Below, one piece after another: positions 54,360 to 62,823 of a stretch of 64,000 nt of DNA; position 1 is the first letter of the stretch; each line of letters opens with the position of its first letter. Made by a program: the position numbers and the translations under genes. This DNA is from Treponema sp. Its GTDB lineage: Bacteria > Spirochaetota > Spirochaetia > Treponematales > Treponemataceae. Location: contig JAEDGP010000003.1 in NCBI GenBank assembly GCA_016297405.1, forward strand, positions 3,438-67,437, in the 5' to 3' direction. Under the pieces are notes generated by a model. It was not told the origin of the DNA, did not search any database, and saw only the letters and a list, made by a program, of their open reading frames with translations.

Positions 54360-57269
54360 CTATCGCCCGTTTTTTTCCAGAATTTCACGAACAAATTTTC
54401 CGGTCCAGCTTTCGCCAATTTTTGAAACCTCTTCAGGGGTTCCGCGTGCAATTATATTGCCTCCACGATATCCGCCTTCAGGTCCAATATCAATAAGATA
54501 ATCGGCTTGAAGAATAACATCAAGATTATGCTCTATCATCAAGACCGTATTTCCCTGGTTTACAAGACGCTGAATCACTCCCATAAGACATTTTACGTCT
54601 GCAAAGTGAAGCCCTGTAGTAGGTTCATCCATTATATACAAAGTTTTTCCAGTTGAAACCCTGGCAAGTTCATTCGCAAGTTTTACACGCTGGGCTTCAC
54701 CACCACTTAAAGTAAGGGCATTCTGTCCCAGCTGAATGTATCCCAGGCCAACCGATTTCAGAGTTTCAAGTTTTCTGGAAATATGAGGAATAGCCGCAAA
54801 GAATTCGCATGCTTCTTCTATAGACATATTCAGAACGTCATTAATGCTCTTGCCCTTGTACAAGACAGAAAGGGTTTCTTTATTGAACCGCTTTCCACCG
54901 CACACTTCGCACTGCACATAAACATCAGGCAAAAAGTTCATCTCAATTACATTTTCGCCAGCTCCCTGACAGGCTTCACAGCGGCCACCTTTCACATTAA
55001 AACTAAAGCGTCCTTTTTGATATCCATTCGCCTTGCTTTCAGGGAGACTTGCAAAAAGATCGCGGATCCCATCAAAGACCCCCACATAAGTTGCAGGGTT
55101 GCTTCTAGGAGAGCGGCCGATTGGGCTTTGGTCAATATTAATCACTTTATCGATATATTCCAGCCCTTCAATAGATTCGTATGCGCCAACAGGAAGCTTT
55201 GACCTCATAAGGGAGTTTGAAACCGCAGGAAAGATTACATCGCTCATAAGCGTGGATTTTCCACTGCCGCTCACACCCGTAATGCAGGTAAAAGTTCCCA
55301 AAGGAATATCTGCGCTTACATTCTTAAGGTTATGCTCAGTTACACCCGTTATCCGCAAAAAATTGCCGTTGCCCTTTCGCCTTGCCAAAGGGATTTCCAT
55401 CTTGAGCTTCCCACTAAGATAGCGGCCGGTTGCGCTTTCTTCTATTTTCATGACTTCTTCAGGAGTGCCAGCTGCAACAACATTACCGCCATGCACACCA
55501 GCGCCAGGACCTATATCAACCAGATAATCGGCAGTCCTTAAAGTCTGCTCATCATGTTCAACAACAACAACAGTATTTCCCTGATTTCTAAGATGAACAA
55601 GAGTATCGATAAGGCGCTGGTTATCTCTTTGATGAAGCCCAATACTTGGTTCATCCAGAATATACATGACTCCGCAAAGAGCAGAGCCTATCTGAGTTGC
55701 AAGACGGATTCGCTGAGCTTCACCGCCGCTCAAAGTTTCCGCAGCCCTTTCAAGGGTCAGATAATCAAGACCAACATCTTTCAAAAAATTCAAACGGGCC
55801 TTAATTTCCTTCAATACCTGCTTTGCGATCTTCATCTGGGTTTCAGTCAGCTCAAGTTTTTCAAAAAACTCTATACTTTCCAGAACACTCAAAGTGGTAA
55901 GCTCATAAAGATTCTTTCCGCCAACAGTTACACCTAAAGCTTCCTGTCGCAGACGGCGGCCCTGACATGCCGTACAACAGCTTTTTGCCATAAATTTTTC
56001 CAGATTAGTCTTCATGGAATCGCCCCAGGCTTCATTATAACGGCGCTTCATATCGTTCATGATTCCAGGCCAAACCTGATCATAAACTGAATACCCCACT
56101 CCGCTTTGCTTTTCGTATTCCCAATGAATCGAGGTCTGACCAGACCCATTTATAAGCACATCCCGCTGCTTTTCAGAAAGATCCCGTATAGGCGTATCAA
56201 GAGAAAAGCCATAAACATCTGCAATAGCTTTGAATCTGCAGTAATTCCATGCTGAAGTTGGATTATAGGGCGCGAATCCGTGATCATTAAAACTCTTTGA
56301 ATCATCTGGAACAATCAGATTCAAATCGAATTCCATTTTTTCCCCAAGCCCTGTACATTCAGGACAAGCCCCAAAAGGATTATTAAAAGAAAAAAGGCGT
56401 GGCTGAAGTTCAGGAATAGAGATACCACAATCAGGGCAAGCGTTTTTCTGGCTGAAAAAAATCTCTTCCTCAACATCACCAGTCTTTTTTGTTACGATGA
56501 TTACGCCATTTGCACAAGATAAAGCAGTTTCAACAGAATCAGAAACACGCTTTCTGATCAAGCCAGAATACATATTCTGCAAAGCACATTCAGTGCCTTC
56601 ATCCAAGCCGTTATTTTCATGTTCCAGCTTTATTCGATCCACAACAATTTCAATTGTGTGCTTTTTCTGCTTATCAAGTTTAATTGAATCCTCAAGGCTT
56701 GCCATAACCCCATCAATTCTGGCACGCACAAAACCTGAAGTTTTTGCATCATCAATAATCTTTTGATGCTCACCCTTTTTTCCGCGGATAACAGGAGCTA
56801 GAATCTGGATCTTAGTTTCAGAAGGCCAGCTCATAATGGTATCGATAATCTGGTCAACACTCTGCTCGCTGATTTCACGTCCGCAAGACGGACAATGAGC
56901 CTTGCCACAACGGGAAAAAAGCAGGCGATAGTAATCATAAATTTCAGTAATTGTGCCAACAGTTGAACGAGGATTCTTGTTTGTAGACTTCTGTTCAATA
57001 GAAATGGCAGGAGAAAGTCCTTCAATCAAATCAACATCAGGCTTATCCATACTCCCCAAAAATTGCCTGGCATAAGAAGAAAGGCTTTCCATATAACGAC
57101 GCTGCCCTTCTGCAAAAAGAGTATCAAAGGCAAGGGAACTTTTTCCAGATCCTGAAAGGCCAGAAATCACAACAAGACGATTGCGAGGAATCTCCACATC
57201 AATATTTTTAAGGTTGTGAACTCGGGCACCTCGAATCTTAATCTTTCCATCAGAAAACAAATCACTCAT
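54360..57269 (-). CDS. uvrA: Excinuclease ABC subunit A (UvrA)
   Basis: UvrA is the DNA-damage sensor of nucleotide excision repair. It has tandem ABC modules: VISGLSGSGKSSLAFDTLF at about residues 35-53 with MESLSSYARQFLG, and a second P-loop CITGVSGSGKSTLM. Both LSGGEAQR signatures are present (LSGGEAQRIRLATQIG and LSGGEAQRVKLANELA). Zinc-binding CPSCG, CPDCG and CEACQGAG motifs are intact. The ATG at 57269 gives 969 residues. No ribosome site is present: the -10 box ends six bases before the ATG. The in-frame extension to 57323 crosses the promoter and is not expected to be translated. Confidence 0.97.
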   Translation of the reverse strand: MSDLFSDGKIKIRGARVHNLKNIDVEIPRNRLVVISGLSGSGKSSLAFDTLFAEGQRRYMESLSSYARQFLGSMDKPDVDLIEGLSPAISIEQKSTNKNPRSTVGTITEIYDYYRLLFSRCGKAHCPSCGREISEQSVDQIIDTIMSWPSETKIQILAPVIRGKKGEHQKIIDDAKTSGFVRARIDGVMASLEDSIKLDKQKKHTIEIVVDRIKLEHENNGLDEGTECALQNMYSGLIRKRVSDSVETALSCANGVIIVTKKTGDVEEEIFFSQKNACPDCGISIPELQPRLFSFNNPFGACPECTGLGEKMEFDLNLIVPDDSKSFNDHGFAPYNPTSAWNYCRFKAIADVYGFSLDTPIRDLSEKQRDVLINGSGQTSIHWEYEKQSGVGYSVYDQVWPGIMNDMKRRYNEAWGDSMKTNLEKFMAKSCCTACQGRRLRQEALGVTVGGKNLYELTTLSVLESIEFFEKLELTETQMKIAKQVLKEIKARLNFLKDVGLDYLTLERAAETLSGGEAQRIRLATQIGSALCGVMYILDEPSIGLHQRDNQRLIDTLVHLRNQGNTVVVVEHDEQTLRTADYLVDIGPGAGVHGGNVVAAGTPEEVMKIEESATGRYLSGKLKMEIPLARRKGNGNFLRITGVTEHNLKNVSADIPLGTFTCITGVSGSGKSTLMSDVIFPAVSNSLMRSKLPVGAYESIEGLEYIDKVINIDQSPIGRSPRSNPATYVGVFDGIRDLFASLPESKANGYQKGRFSFNVKGGRCEACQGAGENVIEMNFLPDVYVQCEVCGGKRFNKETLSVLYKGKSINDVLNMSIEEACEFFAAIPHISRKLETLKSVGLGYIQLGQNALTLSGGEAQRVKLANELARVSTGKTLYIMDEPTTGLHFADVKCLMGVIQRLVNQGNTVLMIEHNLDVILQADYLIDIGPEGGYRGGNIIARGTPEEVSKIGESWTGKFVREILEKNGR

Positions 57270-57275
57270 AACATT

Positions 57276-57304
57276 AGTATAGTATTTTTTTCCAATGAAA
57301 ACAA
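57276..57304 (-). promoter_or_regulatory. uvrA-lptD promoter, leaderless geometry
   Basis: On the minus strand TTGTTT (57299-57304), 17 bp, TATACT (57276-57281), then six bases and the uvrA ATG. No LexA-like palindrome was noticed. Confidence 0.78.
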
Positions 57305-57343
57305 TTAATCGGATAAAAACCAAAAAGGAATCTTAAAAGAACA

Positions 57344-58027
57344 TCAGGCATTCTTTGCAATCTCACAAAGCTTTTCAAATTCATCAATTACAAAATCGGC
57401 ACTTTCCATAATATGCAGGCGAGTCTTTTCATCTTTTTTCAAAAGGCACTCAGTAAAAACTGTAGTAAAGCCAAGTTTTTTAGCTCCCAAAAGCTCATCA
57501 TGACCGCCGTCCCCTACAAAAAGGCAATCAGATGCATCAAGCCCCATCTTTTTAAGGGCCGCCAGATAAATTGTCTCATCAGGCTTAACGCTTTTTACAA
57601 TCCCAGAAAAAGTTACATAGTCAAAGTAATCCTTAAGGGGCGACTTTTCCCAATTTTCATAATCAAAGTTATCCGCATTACTGATCAGGGAAATCACAAA
57701 ACCCATTTTTTTTAATTTTTTAAGCATCAAAATTGCCTTTGGATCAATATTGGTCTGGCAAAGTTCCATACGACGGGAGCGGCAACGCACAACATTATCT
57801 TTCTGCACATCTGTAAAATGAAGGCCACAAAGTTTCTCGTATTCATCCACTATTGCGCGCTTAGTTTCGAACTCCCCAACATTCCTGCGGCGGCAAAAAA
57901 CACTTTCTTCAAAAACACTTTCAAAATCATTGCGAGAAAGCCCCACAGCCTGAAACTCCGTATCAGATTCCTGAAAAACCGGAGAAATTAAAGTCCAAAA
58001 CAAATCAAAACATACAGCTTTTTTCAT
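57344..58027 (-). CDS. HAD-superfamily hydrolase, haloacid-dehalogenase type
   Basis: The 227-residue protein has motif I CFDLFWTLISP (nucleophile Asp), motif II VISLISNADN, the lysine in SGIVKSVKPDETIY and motif IV CLFVGDGGHDELLGAKKLGF. The cap is helical. This is the class I HAD build with unknown substrate, such as phosphoglycolate or a sugar phosphate. The -10 box ends six bases before the ATG and there is no ribosome site. It ends about 40 bases before the uvrA promoter. Confidence 0.87.
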   Translation of the reverse strand: MKKAVCFDLFWTLISPVFQESDTEFQAVGLSRNDFESVFEESVFCRRRNVGEFETKRAIVDEYEKLCGLHFTDVQKDNVVRCRSRRMELCQTNIDPKAILMLKKLKKMGFVISLISNADNFDYENWEKSPLKDYFDYVTFSGIVKSVKPDETIYLAALKKMGLDASDCLFVGDGGHDELLGAKKLGFTTVFTECLLKKDEKTRLHIMESADFVIDEFEKLCEIAKNA

Positions 58028-58033
58028 AATTCA

Positions 58034-58062
58034 ATGCTACACGCAGAAAGTTTTTTGAGCAA
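58034..58062 (-). promoter_or_regulatory. Promoter of the HAD gene, leaderless geometry
   Basis: On the minus strand TTGCTC (58057-58062), 17 bp, TAGCAT (58034-58039), then six bases and the ATG. The -10 is the weakest of the set. Confidence 0.6.
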
Positions 58063-58075
58063 GACATTTTTCCAG

Positions 58076-58190
58076 GGCAGAGCCCCGCCCTGCGCCTCAA
58101 ACCTTCGGTTTTCGGCTACCCTACCCAGCGGGCCCACAAAGGAAGACAGGCATTTCTGGCCCGCAACGCCCAAATCTTCCATAAAAACTA
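58076..58190. other. GC-rich islet between the HAD gene and the tRNA genes
   Basis: This stretch of about 115 bp is clearly richer in G and C than everything around it, with runs such as GCCCCGCCCTGCGCC and CAGCGGGCCCAC. It contains an AAACC-TTC-GGTTT mini-hairpin. A short frame on the minus strand from an ATG at 58182 (LGVAGQKCLSSFVG, PLGRVAENRRFEAQGG) reads through to 58024, but it has no ribosome site and looks like a translated repeat. The 315 bp from 58028 to 58342 otherwise hold only the HAD promoter and a tRNA terminator. Confidence 0.4.
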
Positions 58191-58310
58191 TTTCTGAACG
58201 CCACTTTATCAATATTAATTTCTGTGTAACCTCAGTATTCAACACTTTTATGTTTTTTAATTCTGTAGCGAGCGAGCTATGCAGAATGGCGGGAAAAAAG
58301 ACGCTAAACA

Positions 58311-58340
58311 AAAAAAAAGACTTCCGTTCTGGAAGTCTTT
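58311..58340 (-). terminator. Rho-independent terminator of the tRNA-Val pair
   Basis: On the minus strand AGACTTCC and GGAAGTCT form a perfect eight-pair stem around AGAAC and are followed by a run of T. It lies just past the second transcribed tRNA. Confidence 0.88.
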
Positions 58341-58342
58341 AG

Positions 58343-58416
58343 TGGGCAGTGAGAGGATCGAACTCCCGACATTCTGGGTGTAAACCAGACGCTCGTACCA
58401 GCTGAGCTAACTGCCC
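58343..58416 (-). tRNA. tRNA-Val (anticodon TAC)
   Basis: The 74-base tRNA folds fully: acceptor GGGCAGT/ACTGCCC, D arm GCTC...GAGC, anticodon arm TCTGG-TTTACAC-CCAGA with anticodon TAC, and T arm GGGAG-TTCGATC-CTCTC. The discriminator is A. CCA is not encoded (CTA follows), so it is added after transcription. Confidence 0.97.
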
Positions 58417-58470
58417 GTATTGGGTTACCATCGTTTAGATAGCGAAAACTTCCAAAACGGAAGCCTTTAG

Positions 58471-58544
58471 TGGGCAGTGAGAGGATCGAACTCCCGACAT
58501 TCTGGGTGTAAACCAGACGCTCGTACCAGCTGAGCTAACTGCCC
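58471..58544 (-). tRNA. tRNA-Val (anticodon TAC), identical copy
   Basis: The sequence matches the 58343-58416 gene base for base in all stems and loops, with the same TAC anticodon. It is the promoter-proximal copy. CCA is not encoded. Confidence 0.97.
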
Positions 58545-58565
58545 GTATCGCGTTGCGATGTGTCT

Positions 58566-58595
58566 AATATATCAAAAACAAACACATTTTGTCAA
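58566..58595 (-). promoter_or_regulatory. Promoter of the tRNA-Val pair
   Basis: On the minus strand TTGACA (58590-58595, consensus) and TATATT (58566-58571) are 18 bp apart, followed by about 21 bases to the first tRNA. Confidence 0.8.
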
Positions 58596-58615
58596 CAGCC
58601 AAAGATTAAATTTTC

Positions 58616-58682
58616 AAAAAAAAATACCTTTTTAAGCTGCTTTGCATACTAGCTGCTAAGCAGCCATCATTTACCAAAAAGG
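58616..58682 (-). terminator. Terminator after purC
   Basis: CCTTTTT and AAAAAGG form the outer stem (58676-58682 and 58627-58633), with an inner GCTGC-TTA-GCAGC hairpin. A run of nine or more T follows on the minus strand. Confidence 0.75.
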
Positions 58683-58687
58683 CTGTC

Positions 58688-59533
58688 TTATTTGTGACAA
58701 ATCTTTGTCTGACATTCCTTGTAGATTGCTGAAGTCTTGGCAACAACCTCTGCAGGAATTTCCTTAATATTTGGATCGCCTGCAAGGTTATTGTCCTTAA
58801 GCCAATCGCGAACAAACTGCTTGTCGTAAGAAGCTGGACTTCCGCCTGCTTCGTATTTTGAAAGATCCCAGAAACGGCTTGAGTCTGGAGTAAGAACTTC
58901 ATCACCAAGAACAAGTTCACCGTTTTCATCAAGACCGAACTCAAATTTTGTATCAGCGATGATGATTCCATTCTTATAAGCGTGTTCGTAACACTTCTTG
59001 TAAATTGCAAGAGCAGTCTTTTCGATTTTTGTACCAAGTTCTTCACCAAGGTCATTCTTCATATATTCAAGGGTTACGTTGATGTCATGACCTTCCTGAG
59101 CCTTTGTTGATGGAGTTACGATTGGCTCATCAAGCTTTTCTGCCTGCTTATATTCCTTGTCGAAAGAATGACCAAGGAATGGTTCACCCTTCTTATAAGC
59201 TTCGTACATAGATCCGAACATGTAACCGCGGACGATTACTTCATAAGGAACCATCTTAAGCTTTTTAACAAGAATTGTGCGTCCTTCATATTCTGGTTTC
59301 TGAAACTCTGCCGGCATATCTTTCAAATCAGAAGAAATCATATGGTTTTTGCAAATATCTTTAGTATAGTCAAACCAGAAATTTGCAAGAGAATTCAACA
59401 CCTTGCCCTTATCTGTAATCATTGTTGGAAGAATTACATCAAATGCACTGATACGGTCTGTTGTAACGATGACCATACGTCCGTCTTCAAGATCATAAAC
59501 TTCGCGAACCTTGCCGCTAGCATATTTTTTCAT
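58688..59533 (-). CDS. purC: SAICAR synthase (PurC)
   Basis: PurC joins aspartate to CAIR using ATP in purine synthesis. The protein has GKVREVYDLEDGRMVIVTTD with RISAFDVILP, VPYEVIVRGYMFGSMYEAY, IVTPSTKAQEGHD, GIIIADTKFEFGLD, LGDEVLTPDSSRFWD and SPASYDKQFVRDWL, all signature segments. The ATG at 59533, five bases after GAGG, gives 281 residues. It is 37 bp after the AI-2E-family permease gene and probably shares its transcript. No other pur genes and no purine riboswitch are seen nearby. Confidence 0.96.
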   Translation of the reverse strand: MKKYASGKVREVYDLEDGRMVIVTTDRISAFDVILPTMITDKGKVLNSLANFWFDYTKDICKNHMISSDLKDMPAEFQKPEYEGRTILVKKLKMVPYEVIVRGYMFGSMYEAYKKGEPFLGHSFDKEYKQAEKLDEPIVTPSTKAQEGHDINVTLEYMKNDLGEELGTKIEKTALAIYKKCYEHAYKNGIIIADTKFEFGLDENGELVLGDEVLTPDSSRFWDLSKYEAGGSPASYDKQFVRDWLKDNNLAGDPNIKEIPAEVVAKTSAIYKECQTKICHK

Positions 59534-59570
59534 AAAAACCTCTATTATCACGCTGATTCACAGCGCAGAA

Positions 59571-60737
59571 TTAAAATTTATCGTTGCCATCTTCGTTTTC
59601 TACAATTTTCACTGTAGCTCTTGATTCATCCAAAAACTCATCATCCTCATCATCAATATCATAGTTATGAAGAGCCTTTACTGTATCTTCAGCACGATTT
59701 CCAAGAATGATAGCAATAGGATGAAGGAAAGATACGTTTTCGCAGATGATTTTAAGCACAACCATTACCGGCACCGCAAGAATCATTCCCACAAATCCCC
59801 ACATCCACCCCCAGAAAGTCAGGCTTACAAGAATTACATAAGGTGAAACATCAAGGCTCTTTCCTTCTATTCTAGGCTCAACAATATTTCCTAAAATCAT
59901 ATTGATGGCGCCCATTGCACAAAATACAAAAATGATCGGGAAAGGATCTGGCCAGAACTGCAATGCTGTAAAAAGCGTAGTAATCACTACAGATGCAATG
60001 GATCCAAAAGTTGGAATAAAGTTCAGAACAAAGGCAAAGAATCCCCACATGATTGCAAAATCAACATGCATTACGTAACAGCTTACAAAAACAAGGAATC
60101 CAGTTGCAAATGAAATGAAAAATTTGATGGAAAGAAAGCGAACTACATCATTAACAATTTTATTGGTAATGATGAGAACCCTGTTCGACAAAGTTTTCTT
60201 GAACATATGTCCAACTTTTTCTTTTGTAAAATTGATTTCCAGCAAAAGGAATACAACAAAAAGGAATACAACGCCAACAACTTTTGAAATATTGATTACA
60301 TCATTTGAGAAAGTAAGCGTAAAATCCCTTACCCAGTTTCGCACACCTTCCTGTTGCCAAATGTTTTCGATAAATGAACGACGCTCATCAAAAGGGAGCC
60401 CCAGACGAATCGCAACTTCCTTATACATCGAAAGAAACTTGGACTCATAGTTTCCATACTGGGAAATCATCGTATTTATGCTGCTGAATATGATGGTAGA
60501 AAAAAGCACCAGGAAAACTACAAAAAGCAGAGACACCAAAATTACACAAAGAATCCACGGACACTTCAGTTTTTGATGAATTCCACTTACCAATGGCAAA
60601 AATGCACAGGAAAGGATAATAGAAATGATTACGGGCAACACAACAGATGACGCAACCTTCATTATCATTCCACAAAGGATAACCGCAATACCAAGCAAAA
60701 GGTAAAAAATCCCTTTTTCATAATTTCTTTCTTTCAT
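59571..60737 (-). CDS. AI-2E-family membrane transporter
   Basis: The 388-residue protein has about eight hydrophobic segments and the family pattern: the C-terminal region FGSIASVVITTLFTALQFWP, then NMILGNIVEPRIEGKSLDVSPYVILVSLTFWGWMWGFVGMILAVPVMVVLKI. The IEP-x3-G-x-x-L-x-(L/V)SP and GxxGxxLAVP motifs are diagnostic. Members have been linked to export of autoinducer-2 or to sodium/proton exchange, and the substrate is unclear. GAGGG lies a few bases before the second ATG at 60737. It ends with an acidic tail and follows serS by 57 bp. Confidence 0.9.
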   Translation of the reverse strand: MKERNYEKGIFYLLLGIAVILCGMIMKVASSVVLPVIISIILSCAFLPLVSGIHQKLKCPWILCVILVSLLFVVFLVLFSTIIFSSINTMISQYGNYESKFLSMYKEVAIRLGLPFDERRSFIENIWQQEGVRNWVRDFTLTFSNDVINISKVVGVVFLFVVFLLLEINFTKEKVGHMFKKTLSNRVLIITNKIVNDVVRFLSIKFFISFATGFLVFVSCYVMHVDFAIMWGFFAFVLNFIPTFGSIASVVITTLFTALQFWPDPFPIIFVFCAMGAINMILGNIVEPRIEGKSLDVSPYVILVSLTFWGWMWGFVGMILAVPVMVVLKIICENVSFLHPIAIILGNRAEDTVKALHNYDIDDEDDEFLDESRATVKIVENEDGNDKF

Positions 60738-60794
60738 CATACCCTCATGTCAAAGCCCGCAGCCTTCATTGACTGCAGACTTTTTTTATACAAG

Positions 60795-62078
60795 CTATTT
60801 TTTTGCTTTCGGAGTAATCTTTTCAAATCCGCAGAAAGGAACCAGCACTTCCGGAATTGTTACAGAACCATCCGCATTTTGATAGTTTTCAAGAATTGCA
60901 AGCATTGCACGTCCTACAGCAATTGCGGTTCCGTTCAATGTATGAACATATTTGTTCTTTCCATCATCATCCTTGAATTTTATATTCAAACGGCGAGCCT
61001 GATAATCAGTACAGTTGGAAGTTGAAGTAACTTCACCATATTCACCACCATTGCGGCCAGGCATCCATGCTTCAAGATCCCATTTACGGTATGCCGGAGC
61101 ACCAAGATCCCCAGAACATGTGTCAACTACATGGAAAGGAAGTCCAAGACCGCTAAAGATTTCCTCTTCGATTTCGCGAAGTTTGTGGTGAAGTTCATCA
61201 GACTGTTCAGGGGTTGAATATACGAACATTTCAACCTTATCGAACTGATGAACGCGGTAAAGACCTTTAGAGAACTGCCCGGCAGCTCCAGCTTCACGGC
61301 GGAAACAGTGGGAAAGTCCACCATACATAAGAGGAAGCTTAGCCTTATCAAGAATTTCTCCTGAATGATAGCCACCAAGAGTGATTTCTGCAGTTGCTAC
61401 AAGACAAGTTCCTTCTTCTTCAATTGCATATACATTAGATTCGTTTCCACGAGGATTAAAACCGATTCCCTTAAGGATTTCTTCACGGGCAACATCAGGT
61501 GTAATGAAAAGTTCAAAACCGTGCTTTCGAAGAATATTCAAAGCATACTGAATCAAAGCCTGTTCAAGGAAAACAGCTTCATTCTTAAGGTAATAGAATT
61601 TTGGACCTGATACTTTTGTACCGCGGTCAAAATCAAGAAGATCCAGATCTTCTGCAATCTGAACATGATCCTTTGGCTCAAAGTCAAACTTGCGTGGTGT
61701 TCCAACAACTTTTACCTCAAGGTTTTCTGTATCAAGCTTACCAATCGGAGTTTCGGGATGAAGCATATTTGGAATCTGACGTGCAGCTTCCTCCAGCTTT
61801 TCTTCCACTTCAGCAAGTTCCTTGTCCATTGCTGAAAGCTCTTCCTTAATTTTTTTACCAGCCTCAATCAATTCAGCGCGTTTTGCATCATCAAGTTTCT
61901 GTTTCATGGACTTTGCATTTTCATTGCGTTTCTGCTGAAGATCCTGCTGTTTTGTTATCAAAGCAGTTCTTTTGTCAAAAAGTTCAACAACAACATCAGC
62001 ATCAGCTTCCATGTTACGGTTCTTGATGACTTCTTTTACTTCTGCAAGATTATCTTTTATAAATTTATAGTCTAACAT
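60795..62078 (-). CDS. serS: Serine-tRNA ligase
   Basis: SerRS charges tRNA-Ser and, in selenoprotein users, tRNA-Sec. The 427-residue protein starts MLDYKFIKDNLAEVKEVIKNRN. It has the long N-terminal tRNA-binding coiled coil (about residues 30-100), motif 2 region CFRREAGAAGQFSKGLYRVHQFDKVEMF, and motif 3 NGTAIAVGRAMLAILENYQ. GAGG lies five bases before the ATG. It is 18 bp after the SIMPL gene. Confidence 0.97.
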   Translation of the reverse strand: MLDYKFIKDNLAEVKEVIKNRNMEADADVVVELFDKRTALITKQQDLQQKRNENAKSMKQKLDDAKRAELIEAGKKIKEELSAMDKELAEVEEKLEEAARQIPNMLHPETPIGKLDTENLEVKVVGTPRKFDFEPKDHVQIAEDLDLLDFDRGTKVSGPKFYYLKNEAVFLEQALIQYALNILRKHGFELFITPDVAREEILKGIGFNPRGNESNVYAIEEEGTCLVATAEITLGGYHSGEILDKAKLPLMYGGLSHCFRREAGAAGQFSKGLYRVHQFDKVEMFVYSTPEQSDELHHKLREIEEEIFSGLGLPFHVVDTCSGDLGAPAYRKWDLEAWMPGRNGGEYGEVTSTSNCTDYQARRLNIKFKDDDGKNKYVHTLNGTAIAVGRAMLAILENYQNADGSVTIPEVLVPFCGFEKITPKAKK

Positions 62079-62096
62079 TTTTTCCTCGTTATATTT

Positions 62097-62798
62097 TTAT
62101 TGCAATTCAAATGACATAGTTACATTTGCTGTTACATTAATTTTACCAACTTCAATTGGAGTGGAAGCATCGTTCACAGCCATCTTAGACGTGTACACAC
62201 AACGATCCGCAGAGGGATTCCCTATTTCATCAATGGAAATCACAGGACCAAGTTTGCAGCCACTGGCTCCAGCAAGCAAAGATGCAGCATCCTGAGCCTG
62301 CTTTATGGCAGCGGATCTTGCCTGACGAACAGCTGTCTGCTTATCAGAAACACCAAAGGAAAGCGAATCAAGTCCATTGGCACCGGCCGAAACAGCAGCA
62401 TCCACCAGCTCTCCCAAAAGCGACAGATTTCGCACAGTTACACGAATCTGATTCTTCGAAACATACTGACCTTTTCTAAGAACACCATTCTGCCAGGATT
62501 TTTCCTGAGTGATGGAAATTTCTGAAGTCATAATATCACTCTGGCTTACACCAGTTGCTTTAATCGCATCAATTACTTTTGTCATAATTGCAGCATTGTC
62601 TGGAACAACTCTTTTAGATTCCCAACCAGATTTTGTCACTGAAAAATCAAGTGTTGCAAAATCAGGTTTTACGGCAACAGTACCAGATCCACTGACTGTA
62701 ATCACCCGTTTCTGATCCGAGTTCTTATTTGTTCTACAAGACATGCACAATGCACAAACCATTACAAGAAAAACTACAATACCTAAATTTTTCTTCAT
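62097..62798 (-). CDS. SIMPL-domain (DUF541) lipoprotein
   Basis: The 233-residue protein has a lipoprotein signal (VFLVMVCALCMSC) and a SIMPL domain: VSGSGTVAVKPDFATLDFSV, ATGVSQSDIMTSEISI, LVDAAVSAGANGLDSLSFGVSD and ARSAAIKQAQDAASLLAGASG. Such proteins are exported beta-alpha folds of little-known function, some linked to stress resistance. It is 25 bp after the upstream TPR-like gene and 18 bp before serS, with a GGGGG ribosome site. Confidence 0.86.
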   Translation of the reverse strand: MKKNLGIVVFLVMVCALCMSCRTNKNSDQKRVITVSGSGTVAVKPDFATLDFSVTKSGWESKRVVPDNAAIMTKVIDAIKATGVSQSDIMTSEISITQEKSWQNGVLRKGQYVSKNQIRVTVRNLSLLGELVDAAVSAGANGLDSLSFGVSDKQTAVRQARSAAIKQAQDAASLLAGASGCKLGPVISIDEIGNPSADRCVYTSKMAVNDASTPIEVGKINVTANVTMSFELQ

Positions 62799-62823
62799 TT
62801 ATTTACCCCCAATATCCTTTTGG

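Larger units (their letters stand above)
58321..58562 (-). repeat. Tandem duplication of a 128-bp tRNA-Val unit
   Basis: The two tRNA genes are offset by exactly 128 bp. Similarity extends past the tRNAs: a hairpin of the CTTCC-N5-GGAAG type precedes each on the plus strand (58321 and 58449), and a GTAT-N1-G-GTT-like tail follows each (58417 and 58545). The upstream copy's hairpin has lost part of its T-run. Confidence 0.8.

Noticed and set aside
58024..58311. Open frame on the minus strand across the GC-rich islet
   Set aside because: No ribosome site, contains the HAD promoter at its 3' end and its frame is only open because of the local composition; kept as an islet, not a gene.
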